Of a DNA stretch of 64,000 nucleotides, positions 36,886-47,563 are shown one piece after another. A model generated the notes under the pieces. It did not search any database. It saw only the letters and a program-made list of their open reading frames with translations, and was not told where the DNA came from. The stretch comes from Wolfiporia cocos (Eukaryota > Basidiomycota > Agaricomycetes > Polyporales > Phaeolaceae), in NCBI GenBank assembly GCA_029448655.1, contig JACCLO010000012.1, forward strand, positions 1,488,001 through 1,552,000, written 5' to 3'. How positions within the stretch are numbered: the stretch's first letter is position 1; the number at the start of each line of letters is the position of its first letter. The position numbers and the translations under genes were made by a program.

Positions 36886-37629
36886 ATGGTGGGCAGAGCG
36901 TCGTACTTCGACGCACATTCGGCGGTCTCGAGCCACAGCAGACACGAACGATTCTACCTATCGGATGGGAACGTGGTCTTCCTGGTGACTAGCGTTTCAG
37001 TCTGCGGGACGCCAGTCTTTGCCAATTAACTCAATGTGTAGGTTGAGGACACGCTCTTCAGGGTGCACCGCTACTTCTTCCTCCACGGCTCGAAGGTATT
37101 CAAAGATATGTTCTCAATTCCCTCGCCCCAAGGCGAAGATTTTGAGGGCAACTCAGACCATCGACCAATATACCTCGAGGGTACTTCCTACATCGACATC
37201 GCGCGCTTCCTGTCAATCTTCTATCCGAGGTACACCTGATCTATACCCTGTCTTTCAGTCTCACTCGTGAAGCAGGAGCGTTTGCAAGCCAGACCAGAAG
37301 CAACAGACGAGTGGGCATCGGTGCTCGCACTCGCGGTAAAGTGACAATTCGACGACATCCAGGCGCTCGCCACCACGCGGCTGTCCGAGACCGCATCTCT
37401 GGTCGACCAGATCCTTCTGGCGCGCCAGTATCATTTGAGCAACTGGTTCTATGCCGCGCACGTACGGATCTGCAGCAGGTATGAGCCACTATCGCTCGAG
37501 GAAGGACGGCGCCTTGGCGTCGACGAGACCGTCATCATTTCAGATGTGCGGCAGTACAGTATTCGCTGCAATAGGGGAAATGTCGATCATGACAAGCTAC
37601 GGGCAGCTTTAAGGCTGCTTGAGCAGTAA
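36886..37629 (+). pseudogene. BTB/POZ domain gene, copy 3, broken
   Basis: Exon 1 from ATG 36886 reads HERFYLSDGNVVFL, and exon 2 (from about 37040) VEDTLFRVHRYFFLHGSKVF, ending IARFLSIFYP. The layout matches the other two BTB genes, but the core is more diverged. In exon 3 the conserved helix reads ATDEWASVLALAVK, then TGA, then QFDDIQALATTRL: the TGA stands where a tryptophan is expected. A 27-nt 'intron' that would remove it is too short to be real. The splice after FYP also does not restore the frame with any visible acceptor. The end reads LEEGRRLGVDETVIISDVRQ and stops at 37629. It is therefore a pseudogene or a damaged allele; a sequencing error cannot be excluded. Confidence 0.7.
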
Positions 37630-38169
37630 TTATCGAAGATGTCATCTGATGATGCAAGGAGTTACCATATGGAGGATGGTTTACCGGAATGGGTCTACGA
37701 GGAAGTGCCAACTGGCATAGACATGTAACCTTCGCCTGAATCTACTGGCTTCAAGAATTGTTGGGACTAGCTGCTGTTACGGTTGTTTTAAGTATTCAGT
37801 TGGTTGGAACGGTTGGCGTCCTGCTAGACTGCCTGCCCCTACAGCACACCGGGTCTACGATATCTTGTGCAAATATTTGTGATCACCGTGCTCATGACGT
37901 CCATCACTGAAATGGGGCTTGAAACAACTTACTTATTCTTATTTATCGGTAAGCTGCCGCGAACGACGAATGTCAACCTTCCCAGGCGGAGGTAACGAAG
38001 GTTTGCTCAGATATAGCAGCGGCATGTCTCCAACCGAGAGCACATGTTCGGTACGGAAGCGCAGCTTCAACGGAGCCACTATAGATTTAAGCTGTGCAGA
38101 TGAGATAGCAACGACATAGTAAGATACCTCTAGCAATCCCACGCAACGCCACCCCCTCTCCCCGCACTC
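37630..38169. other. Intergenic, no gene seen
   Basis: Contains 3' flanks of two convergent genes. No supported ORF. Confidence 0.35.
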
Positions 38170-38892
38170 TCAAAGCCACCTGTCTGCGCCGAGGAGCTTG
38201 AACAACCTCTCGCGCATCGTTAAGCGGACTTTCATCTTCTCCTCCCGCTCCTTCTCCTTCTCCAGCCGGCGCTGCGCCTCACGTTCCTCGTCCGTCAACT
38301 TCACCGAATCGGGCAGTGGCGTGCGCGCATTTTCCCGTGCCTGCGCGAGAATCCGCTCGCGGCGCGTCAGGGCCTTCTGCTCCTTCTGCTCCTCCTGCAC
38401 TGTGCCTTCGCTCGTCGGCCCAGGTTCGTCTCGTGCGGCTGACTGTTGAGGCTCGGGATGGAGGCGCGCTAGCACTTCCGCGAATGTAGGCCGCTCCGCT
38501 ACTGGCTCTAGCTCTGACTCAGCTTGCGCTTGCGCTTCTGCTCCTGCCGATGCGTATGTGAGCGGCTCGTCAGGTGCCCGGTGTACCTCCGAGCTCGCGA
38601 CGACTTCTTGGTCTTGCTCTTGGGACATGTCCGCAATGACGTCCCGCGTAGTAGTAGCGGGCGCGGGCTTTTCGCTCGCTTCCGCAGATGACTTGGCCGG
38701 AGGCTGCTCGCCGCGCACCCAACCGCGCCGCCGCGCCCTTGAATCCATCACACGTGTGTAGTGCTCCAGTCCGCGTCGCATATACTGCGTGCGCTCCTTA
38801 GGATCGCCTTCCACGGGCCGATAGAATCCGCCCCAGCGGTAGAATGCCGTGAGGAAGGGCTGGTTGAAGAACGCCGGAGGTCTGTCATCCAT
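38170..38892 (-). CDS. Hypothetical protein with a charged coiled-coil C-terminus
   Basis: A single-exon frame from ATG 38892 (MDDRPPAFFNQPFLTAFYRW) to the stop at 38170, about 240 aa. The first 50 residues are aromatic-rich (FYRWGGFYRPVEGD, YMRRGLEHYTRVMDSRARRR). The middle is low-complexity, Ala/Glu/Pro-rich and probably disordered. The end is a long charged helix (DEEREAQRRLEKEKEREEKM) followed by VRLTMRERLFKLLGADRWL. The frame begins at a GTG nine bases earlier, but ATG 38892 is the natural start. No family recognised. Its good codon bias and long open frame support a real gene. It is head-to-tail with the next gene on the same strand. Confidence 0.65.
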   Translation of the reverse strand: MDDRPPAFFNQPFLTAFYRWGGFYRPVEGDPKERTQYMRRGLEHYTRVMDSRARRRGWVRGEQPPAKSSAEASEKPAPATTTRDVIADMSQEQDQEVVASSEVHRAPDEPLTYASAGAEAQAQAESELEPVAERPTFAEVLARLHPEPQQSAARDEPGPTSEGTVQEEQKEQKALTRRERILAQARENARTPLPDSVKLTDEEREAQRRLEKEKEREEKMKVRLTMRERLFKLLGADRWL

Positions 38893-38991
38893 ATTGCTCA
38901 CGTGGAAGGAGTTTCCTATGAGAAGCAGATGTGACGCATACCGTCAATACCTGTTCGCAGGCAAGCTGCAGAGGAATGGGGGAGGGGAAAA

Positions 38992-39667
38992 TTATGGCGT
39001 ACTTGAGCGTTCAATCCGAAGTTCTGTGGTTCGCATCTTGGGTGCAGACGTGCTTCCCTCTGCGTCGCTAGATGTGCTGTCCTCCTCGCCTTGCTCACGC
39101 CCTCGGAGCAAGCCCTGAAGATCGTCCAGACCAAGGCCGCCTGGTCGCGTTTTGTCGAGAACGGGCACTTGCACTTCGAGCACACTAGGCTTGGCCGGGA
39201 TGCGATCAAAGGACTCTTTGTCATAGAAGCGGATATAAAACCAGGGTCTGTACGCGTCCGGGACGTTGGGATCCTGGACAGTAATGAAATTTTGCCCGGG
39301 CTTTCCGGCGAGTGTGGCGATTGCTCACCCGTGAGAGATTGTACTCCCGTATCCGACCATATTTCTTTTCGATTGCACGAATCATGGCAAGCGCTTCTGC
39401 CATAGTCGAGATGCCATCCCAAGGACGGACAACGACATTCATATGATGTTCAGATCTCAAGCCGCGGGAGGGTACCCTTTCGGTTGCAATGTCGAGCGGT
39501 TCCTCGGCAGACTCGGATGGGAAGGGTGATGAAGTGGGAGGAGAGCTGTCCGGCTGTTGTTGAGCTAAAGCCTCTGTCGCCAATGAGCGTCGGCGACATT
39601 GTCGAAGAGCCTGGCTTCGTTGTTGCAGCAGGCAGCTACCAGCAATCCGAAGGTCGTGGTGAAGCAT
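38992..39667 (-). CDS. Hypothetical protein, probably mitochondrial
   Basis: Two or more exons from ATG 39667. Exon 1: a basic, hydroxyl-rich N-terminus (MLHHDLRIAG, then QALRQCRRRSLATEALAQQQ) that resembles a mitochondrial targeting peptide, a disordered Ser/Pro stretch, and the conserved-looking VVRPWDGISTMAEALAMIRA followed by KKYGRIREYNLSR. An intron (GTGAGCAATC...TGTCCAG) leads to DPNVPDAYRPWFYIRFYDKE, then SVLEVQVPVLDKTRPGGLGL and an acidic tail, stopping at 38992 or splicing to a further small exon. No named family recognised. The pattern (RIREY..., WFYIRFYD.ESF) is that of a conserved small fungal protein, possibly an RNA-binding fold in mitochondrial gene expression; that is a guess. 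Confidence 0.6.
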
Positions 39668-40081
39668 ACTTGGCAAGTGATCCTAGAATCCGCGATCCCC
39701 TAGACTGCGACCCGTGTAGCAAGCAAGCCAGGTGGGAGGAAGTACTCTCTGTCTTAGTTCAGGGATCTCCATCCAAAGTCCAAAATGTCAATTACGGTCA
39801 CGTGATATGCGCACAATCCAGCCCTGGTCAACCTTAAGGTGCAGCGCAGACGATTACGATTCCTCTGGATGCCTGAAAGACTACCTGGATATGCCTTAGT
39901 CTCTGAGCTCTCACGACTCCGCGTGGCTAGCATAAAACAACTGTAGCTTTAAAGGTACTAAATCTGGCGCTGACGTTGCTGCAAAGGGACTGTTCCTCTC
40001 CTTGCTGCGACAGGTAAGTACATTGATAAATCCGCGAATAAATGTGGCTTTGACACCGCACGGTAGATCATTTGTCTTACA

Positions 40082-40811
40082 ATGCTGAATCACAGGCAAA
40101 TATTGCATTCTCGCCAGTCCTGGCGGATGGAGTATTCTACAGTGCCGCCAGGACAGAGCTCAACCCCCCAGCCGTCGTCGCGCTTTGCGCCATATAGACA
40201 GGCCCTAGCCGCTATATCAGAACGCACGCGCACGCCATTGCCCTCGCTCGTGCTCTCCTTCGCCATCATGCACGAGCTGACCGCACTCGTCCCCCTCGGC
40301 GGTTTCTTTTTCGCTGCGCGCGCATTCGGCATCGGAGACAGGCTCGTGAGCACGTTTCCTGACTCAGGGGCCTCCGATACGGTACCCTCCCCCGAGGACG
40401 GGTGGATGGTGCAGAAGAGCAGGGAATGGTGGGTAGAGGGAATGTCGTGGGCGGACCGCGTAGGTAGGCGGTATGGTATCTTTGGGCTTGAGAAAAAGCC
40501 AAGGGATGTAGCTGGTGAACAGGCGGAAGGTGCGGCCGCGAGTCCTGCTTTGCGTGAATACGAAGGGCACAGGAAAATTGCCGGAGACATCGCGAATGCG
40601 GTTGTTGCGTACTGGCTCACCAAGGTGTGTATTTTTTCTGTTGTCGTAAGCTCTCCGTCTGCATGGTTGATGGCTTCTTCCACAGGCTTTGCTGCCCGCG
40701 CGCATTGGATTATCGATGTATTTCTCGCCGGCGTTCTCCCGGAAGGTAATTGAACCCATACGAACAGCGATCGTTCGTATCTTCAGCCGCGGGAAACCGC
40801 CTGGTGTATGA
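40082..40811 (+). CDS. FLILHELTA-family (MRX11-like) mitochondrial protein
   Basis: Two exons. Exon 1 (40082 to about 40623) starts MLNHRQILHSRQSWRMEYST; a second ATG at 40130 is also possible. It carries LPSLVLSFAIMHELTALVPL, matching the HELTA motif that names the family (yeast Mrx11, part of mitochondrial expressosome-like assemblies). Next come GGFFFAARAFGIGDR as a membrane segment, SWADRVGRRYGIFGLEK and KIAGDIANAVVAYWLTK. After a 60-nt GT-AG intron, exon 2 gives ALLPARIGLSMYFSPAFSRK and ends GKPPGV at 40811. Likely an inner-membrane protein with two or more helices; the molecular role is not established. Confidence 0.75.
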
Positions 40812-42163
40812 TCGGCTATGATACCTTCCCGCGGATAGTGTGTGAAGACTACGGATGCATTGAATTCACTAGGCAGATATAAATATCGAATTACAGCCAA
40901 TACAAGCGTTGCTGTGCACCGTCTACCGCTACAGTAAGTGTAACATTTACAAAGAGCGACATTCGTCCGTTCGTAATACTCGTCAAGAGATGTCGTCAAG
41001 TCAAATTGTCTAGCATTAAAGTCTCATCGGCCACTCGCCCTGCCAGTCTCCGGCAATCAGACCCTCCAGCCAAAGTGAAGCCTCTTGTCCAGTAAACGGC
41101 GCAGCGGCGATGGCTTGGGATGCCCCTTCTCTGTCGCCGCGGCGGGCCAGACGGCCTTGCTGACATAGATCGCGTGGCGCCTGCTGGGGTCGACGCGGCG
41201 TGGGCGACGATCCGCATGCGTGCTGCAGTCCGGGGACTCGAGGACCGCCCGGGGGCGCTCGAGGGCAGGCTCCCCGCGCCGCGAGGACGGGCCTGCCCGC
41301 GGGGGACCACGGGGGAACCGAGCTTCACCGAGCGCGAGGTCCTCGCGCGGCGCGCTGCACCAGTCCGACGTGCTCGAACATGTGTCCTCCGCGTCCTGGC
41401 GGGCACGCGCGGGCGTGTGATCCGCGCACAGCCCTCTCGGGTGTGTGGGGCTCCGGAAGTGTGGGGCGCAGTGGGCGACGGACGAGGACGACCCGCACGT
41501 TTTCGAAGTGGTCACGCTGCTCCAGCCATCGCTCAGCACGCTATCGGCGCGCTCCCCCGGTGTCGCGGCATCGTGACTGCTCCTGCTGCACTCATCGGAG
41601 AGGGGGACACCTTCACGTCTCTCGCCAGTGGCCACGAGCATTCGCGTGGGATTTTGGGCCACAGCTTGTGGGCGACGCGCGAACTGGACCTGTTGCGCCA
41701 CATTTAAACCTTGATTTGAAAGATACACATAGGATGCTGCCTACCGATGCCAATGCAATCTGCGGCTCCACTGGCCGCGACCACTTCCTGTGGCATATTG
41801 GCGACGCGACGATGGCCGGATTTTGCATGAGCGTGGCGTCCTGTGAATCCAGGCGCAGAAATAAAACGAGTTGCTAATGTACCACAGCGAGACAGGGTGG
41901 GGGACTACACCCTGACTCTTTATATTCTGATATTATCGTCGAGGCTATGGCCAGTGTCATTATCATTATTTGCTGTCAGGGTAGCTAGGCGAACGTCTAC
42001 GCGACGACGCTGCAAGCCACGATGCAATCTCGCCCACGTGTATCGCGCATCGCGGAAAACGGCTGATGTGCCACTCGGTAAATCAGGTACGCCTGCGGCG
42101 TCGTATCATTTTACGGTACAAGAACAGAGAACAATGGTATTTTCCTCGCCAGATATCCACACA
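40812..42163. other. Unresolved region; GC-rich part 41040-41730 looks like a decayed or unrecognised gene
   Basis: Between 41040 and 41730 GC content and codon-like periodicity rise to gene level, and long open frames exist on both strands (minus 41728-41057; plus 41120-41707). No frame gives a recognisable protein over its full length. On the minus strand the last part in another frame reads FTGQEASLWLEGLIAGDWQG, which looks protein-like, so a frameshifted minus-strand gene is possible. 41731-42163 holds nothing I can support. Confidence 0.35.
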
Positions 42164-45100
42164 CTACGCCTCTACAACGATCTCCCAGTCAGCGGCGACG
42201 TCCACACCAGGGTCCTTGATGACGAGCACGCTGGCCGTGCCCTGCTTTTTGTCATCCGCCGCCGTGCCGGACGAGTACTCCCATTGTAGCTCGTCCCCTC
42301 CAGCCCGCACGCTCGTCGGCCGTGCCGCAAGTCCCAGGACCACGACGCGCTCCACGCGCACGTCCGCGATCGTCCGCGCGTATCCGTTCGCGCCGTCGTA
42401 CCGCGCCAGCGCCACACCGTCCACCGCCTCCGCCGGCTTCCGTGCAGCAAGATCGCGGCTGCCGATGCGCACGACGCGCGCGCCGCCGTCCGTCCGCGCC
42501 GAGAACTCGCGCCACACGAGCTGGCCCTGCTCGTGCGCGAACGTCTCGCCGTCGTCCAGGTAGAGCTCACCGCGCGCCGTGCCCCCCGTGCTGAGCGCGA
42601 CGCGCAGCGTGAACGGGTCGTACTTCATCAGCGGGGAGGACCGCCTCGGGCGCTCGCGCGTGGGCACGATGGATCCGCCGCGAACGAGAAGAGGAATCTT
42701 CTCGAGCCCGGCGGGCACGGTTACGTACTTGCCACCCGCGCTTGCGCCCCGGTAGGCGTGATGCGTAAAATAGTCGTAATAGACCTGACACACACGCCGC
42801 GTCAGCGTCTGGCGCTGTCCAGGTCTGCCCGCGCTAACGCACCTCGTCGTCCGCGAGGTAGACGGCCGTCTCGGTGACGCCCTTTTCCGTGACGGGCTTC
42901 ACGAGCAGCCCAGAGCTGCCGAGGAAGTACTGGTCGTCCAGCGCGAAGCCTGCCTCGTCCTGCGGGAACGCGACGTAGTGCGGGCGCAGCACGGGCACCC
43001 CGGTCACGCTCGCCTCGCGGAACGCGGTGTACCACACGGGGAGCATGCTGTACCGGAGGCGGAGCATGCTCCGCACGATGCTCTTGTATGGCTCGTCAAG
43101 GAGGTACGGCTCGCGGCGTTTGGTGTCGATGTGCGCGTGCGCGCGGAAGAAGGGCGAGAAGACGCCGACTCCGTACCACCGCACGAGCATCTCCGGATCA
43201 GGGTTACCAAAGAAGCCACCGACGTCGGCTGCTCGGTGTCGCGTCAGCACGCGCTCGAAATCAGAGAGAGAAGGGCGCGCACATCCCGCGAAACTGAAGC
43301 CGCCGATGTTGTTGGCGAGGACCATACGGACGCCGACGGCCATGTGCTCCCATGTGCCGAGATTGTCGCCGGTCCACATAGCACCGAAGCGCTGCGATCC
43401 CGCATAGAAGGAGCGAGTCAGCACGAATGGCCGCTTAGGAGGGTTGGTCCGGGCCATCAATCCCTGGGACGTCAGGTTGGGCTAGAAAGACAGAATGAGC
43501 GTGCCAGCTTATTTGATGCTCTTCTGCGCTTACCAAGAGCATGCCGTTGATGTTGTGCAGGTCGCGGTGTTCCCAGCCGCCATAATGAATGCTATCGCGA
43601 GGCATGCTGATCTCTGGGCCGTTGAAGATAGACGGCTGGCGGATGCACCGTCAACCTTGTGTCGCCCGCAGCCACGCTACCTACCTCGTTCATGTCGTTC
43701 CATATGTATGTGTCGACCGTGCTCTCCGTCCACGTCCACCCGTCGCCGCGCGGCTGCGTCTGGAAGAGGGTCTTCCACCACTCCCAGCTGCCGGGGTTGA
43801 AGAAGTCCATCCACGCGCTGCTGCCGCTCCAGCACCAGCCCTCAAAGTCGTTCTCGCCTCCGCTGGACTTGATGAGGACTCCGCGGTCCCGTGCTTCCTT
43901 GTAGACGGGGTAGTTGTCCGCGCGCTTCAGGTGCGGGTCGACGATGACGACCATCTGAGAGCGCGGCGCATGAGCTTCCGGTACCGCGTGAACGAGAGAT
44001 TGCGGGAGGACCGTACCTTGCGCCCGATCGCTTCAACGTCGTGCGTCATATCCACAGGGTCCGGGAACGTCTTCTTGTCCCAGATGAAGTACTTGTGCTC
44101 CTCAGCATACTCAATGTCGAGCCAGAACACATCGACGGGCATGTCCGCCTCATCAAAGCGGCGCTGCACATCACGCACGTCGTCCGAGCTGATGTAGTTC
44201 CACCGACACTGGTGGTACGCGAGCGCCCACTGCGCGGGCAGCGCAGGGGTGCCCGTCAGCCGCGCGTACTGCCCGAACACCGCGTCCGGCGTCGGGCCGG
44301 GCATGATGAACAGGTCGAGTATGCCCGACTCGGAGACCCAGTGCGTCTCGGTCGCGCCGGGCGCGGGGCGCGCGACGTCGATCCACGTGTCGGAGGCGAC
44401 CGCGTGGAAGACGGCGACGGTGGACAGGGCGGAGTGTGCGTGCATCACGGGGATCGAGCCGTAGAGCGACATGGGCGAGTCTGCGAGGTACTCGAACACG
44501 TCCGCGTTGTACAGCCGGTACGGGTCGGAGTAGTGCGCGTCCGCGCCGCGCGTCGTGGGCAGCGAGAGGCGTGTCGCGTGCTGCGGGATGCCGTAGACGT
44601 GTCCGTGGTTCGGGAAAGTGATGTCCACGGACAGGGACTCAGGGCCTGTGTTGGGCAGTCAGGCCTTCTGTTAGCTATCTTGCACGCGCGCAGTTAAGGG
44701 GCGACAAATGACTCAAAGTACGGCGGAGACCGCATAGGATAGACCGAGGATGCTACGATGTAGTGTCAACAACGCACCTTTGGGCTTGGAGTCTGTCCAG
44801 GTGTTGAACTTCTCCTCCCAGTAGCCATCCTCTTCCTCGCCTTCGAACCAGGCTCGCGGGTCGGTCTGCATGACGACCTGCGCATTGTCGGCGGCAGGCG
44901 GCGCATCCTCTGCCACGGCCGCCTTGGCCCGGAAGTGCTCCATATGCAACAGACCCCTGCCATTTAGCACGACCTGCTCGATACCATCCCTGTACAGGGT
45001 GACCTTCAGCGGCTCGAAGGACACGACCACCTCGATCTCCTTCCGGTCTCCGTACACTGCCCGGGCATCGCTCGCGCTTACGGTCCATTTGATGTCCTGG

Positions 45101-45471
45101 CTGATGTCTGGCTCTGCCACGAGAGCCCACGACGCTGCCTCGTCATACCGCTTTCGCAGGCCACCTACTTCATCCATGCGCACTCGCACCACGCCATCCT
45201 TGTGCACTCTAACGTCCAGTCCGAAGTTGATATCCGGGTAGAGAGACGACTTGACCGCCGCGGTGAACGATGCCTGCTGAGGCGAGATAGAGATGCTCGA
45301 CGGGGCCACGGAGTAGGGTGAGACCCAGGACGTGCTCGCTTCAGCGCGATCGGCCAGCGCGCGCCCTCGCCGGCAGAATGCCGACTGCGAGCAGGTCTTG
45401 AAGTCCTGAGATTTGACTGCCAGCGCTGCTGGAGCAGCAATGAGCAGCACCAGCGAGCTCAGCAGCCGCAT
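42164..45471 (-). CDS. ROT2: Glucosidase II catalytic alpha subunit (GH31), ER N-glycan trimming
   Basis: Removes the inner alpha-1,3-glucoses of N-glycans in the ER. From ATG 45471, MRLLSSLVLLIAAPAALAVK is a signal peptide; DFKTCSQSAFCRRGRALADR is the family N-terminus. Then LLHMEHFRAK, DITFPNHGHVYGIPQHATRL, QWALAYHQCRWNYISSDDVR, DVFWLDIEYAEEHKYFIWDK and the catalytic block TYIWNDMNEVG (D as nucleophile). Next FGAMWTGDNLGTWEHMAVGV (acid/base D), GGFSFAG joined across an intron to DVGGFFGNPDPEM, VGVFSPFFRAHAHIDTKRRE and GLEKIPLLVRGGSIVPTRER. It ends WEIVVEA at 42164. The ATG at 45471 is chosen because it starts the signal peptide; upstream in-frame codons are not ATG. About eight exons. All expected domains are present. 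Confidence 0.93.
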
Positions 45472-47563
45472 TTTGGGTTGCTTTTTCGTCAAGAGCAGTC
45501 GTATACAGCGTTACAGTGAGTACAGCAATAGAGAAAAGATCCTTAGCGAAGAGTCGCTGCAGCTTGGAGAAGCCGACGTGTTGGTCGACTATCGACGTGA
45601 GTAGCGCGACTGTGGCACGCGACGTTACTTCGACACGTGGACTACATGTGCCACAATTGTGGCTGTCGTCAGTATCTGTATCCAAGCCACAACTGCAAAT
45701 GGCCTCCTGTATTCTTTAATAAATAATCATGGATCTTCAGAAAGCACAGTATCTCCCATAGTGGGTCTAGCCTTCAAAAACGGTTTGCTCGAAAGAGCGC
45801 AGCTAGCCTGTAAGGAATACGGACTGCCAGAGAACATTAATGTCGCTTAGTAAATTGCTACGGCATGTTGACACTGCGTTTGTAGTGGGCCCCTGCCTAT
45901 CACACCGCGCGACTGTAATTGCTCGAATGCTCCGCTGTCACAGAGGATCCACTAGTGTGTCGATTCATGCTGAGGGTCAGACACCTTGGCTTACCAGGAA
46001 TTTGGAGAGGCGATGGAACCTACGCTTCAGGAAACTAATTGGAATCGTATCCGAGAAGTCAGGAAGAGCTGCAAGAATCACTTCACAACGCAGCGATTCT
46101 GATTCCAGCACCACATACAGTGCTTGGTGTAATTTGATATAAACTCGATCGAGAGGCATGTATATGTTTCAGAAATGACGCATTGATTTTGACGTCCACA
46201 TATTGTTTTGAACGATATATAGCCCACGTAAGCTGTATTCCCGTGTCAGACATTGCGCGTGTATACAGACCGGATATGGTAGCATCGAAGACGCAGTGTG
46301 GCCCCCCCAGACGAAAGATAGTTATGCCATCCTGCCGCGCCACAGACGACTTGTTGGGTAGCTGCTCCACATTCAAACGCGTTGGCGATTGTACGATGGC
46401 ATACCACTTCTTGGCCCAACAGTAAATGTTTTTACGTGTCTGTGGTATGCTTACCTACGTCGGAAATGAAGCATATCATTGGCCACTGACAAATCACAGA
46501 ACACCTATTTGATTAAAACTTTGTTGAGATCCATGGTGTGGTTCAACCCTGCGATGCATCGTGTTCTCGTGAAATTAGTGCGTATGAAGACATAGCATAG
46601 CCGATTTCTTCACAAGCTGGTGTATGGTGGATATCCGAACGGAAGCAACCACCGCCACAGATCTTCCAGTAGCTATATAGCATTCTGCGTCTTCAACATT
46701 CGAAGCCGCAGCATAGCCCACGACCTCAGAAGGGTGGATATCCGAACGGAAATAACCAACTTCCACTGACGGCTGTGTTGTTCGCGCCACAGATGCCGCC
46801 AGTTGTGACTATTCAAAATCAGCGTGTCCACAGGCGCCTGCTGAGCCGAACGATTGTCTATGAGTTGGCGTTGGCTGTGTCACCGCAGCGTGGCGAATGT
46901 CCGAACCAGCTCAGCATCGCCGATGTGTGGCAGTGTCGACCGCCGCACCAGTTCTGCGCCTTGCACCTGTGTTTGGTGGTTCTATCGGCCATAATGGACT
47001 ATTGTGAACGAGGACGGTACGAGATGCTCCGCTCTATGAGCGACCCGTCGAAATCCTGTGCTCCACAGCTTATCAAAATCTGGCGCCACAATCGTCCGGC
47101 GGCGGAGAATTACCATGTCAGGATATGATCTTGCACGTGATCTTTACCCCGACAACAAGTTGCGGGCATGGTCGACGCCGCCCAAATTAACGACGACCAC
47201 GGCCATATATCACTGCTCGACTTTGCCAACGAGGAGCCGTCAAACTTCACTCTGCGACGCAAGCTTAGGCCATCTGCTGGTTGCTTGCTTACCTAATCAT
47301 CAGCGACTGCCTCCGGCCGGTCGCACTACTCCTAGGCCTTGCGCATTTTGCAGACACATGTTCTCGATTCCCCTCTGATAAGCTGAAGCCTCTTCCCCGA
47401 CTCTCGTTCGTCTCGTACCATCCCAGCTGGGTCGAGAGCCGAGGCGGTGTGTCACTTGGTTGGCGAGGAGTCACCACTTTGAGCCACCTGCCTGACGTGT
47501 CTCTCCTTTGCCTTGTCTCCCCTTGTGCGCTGCTGCCAGCTCACGACCGTCGTCTCTGCCACT
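45472..47563. other. Long gene-poor stretch, no supported gene
   Basis: Open frames such as 46775-47128 (+) lack recognisable domains. It holds the short direct repeat near 46626 and the promoter of the gene at 47564. Nothing else supportable. Confidence 0.4.
46626..46751. repeat. 19-bp direct repeat with similar flanks
   Basis: GGTGGATATCCGAACGGAA occurs at 46626-46644 and again at 46733-46751, each preceded by AGCATAGCC at 20-30 bp and followed by AACCA a few bases on. This fits an old duplication of about 107 bp with indels. Confidence 0.7.

Noticed and set aside
37344..37372. A 27-nt intron in BTB copy 3 that would remove the TGA
   Set aside because: Too short for splicing in fungi and it would delete residues conserved in the other BTB copies.
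46775..47128. 117-aa plus-strand open frame
   Set aside because: No domain, no supporting splice partners, no codon bias; probably chance.
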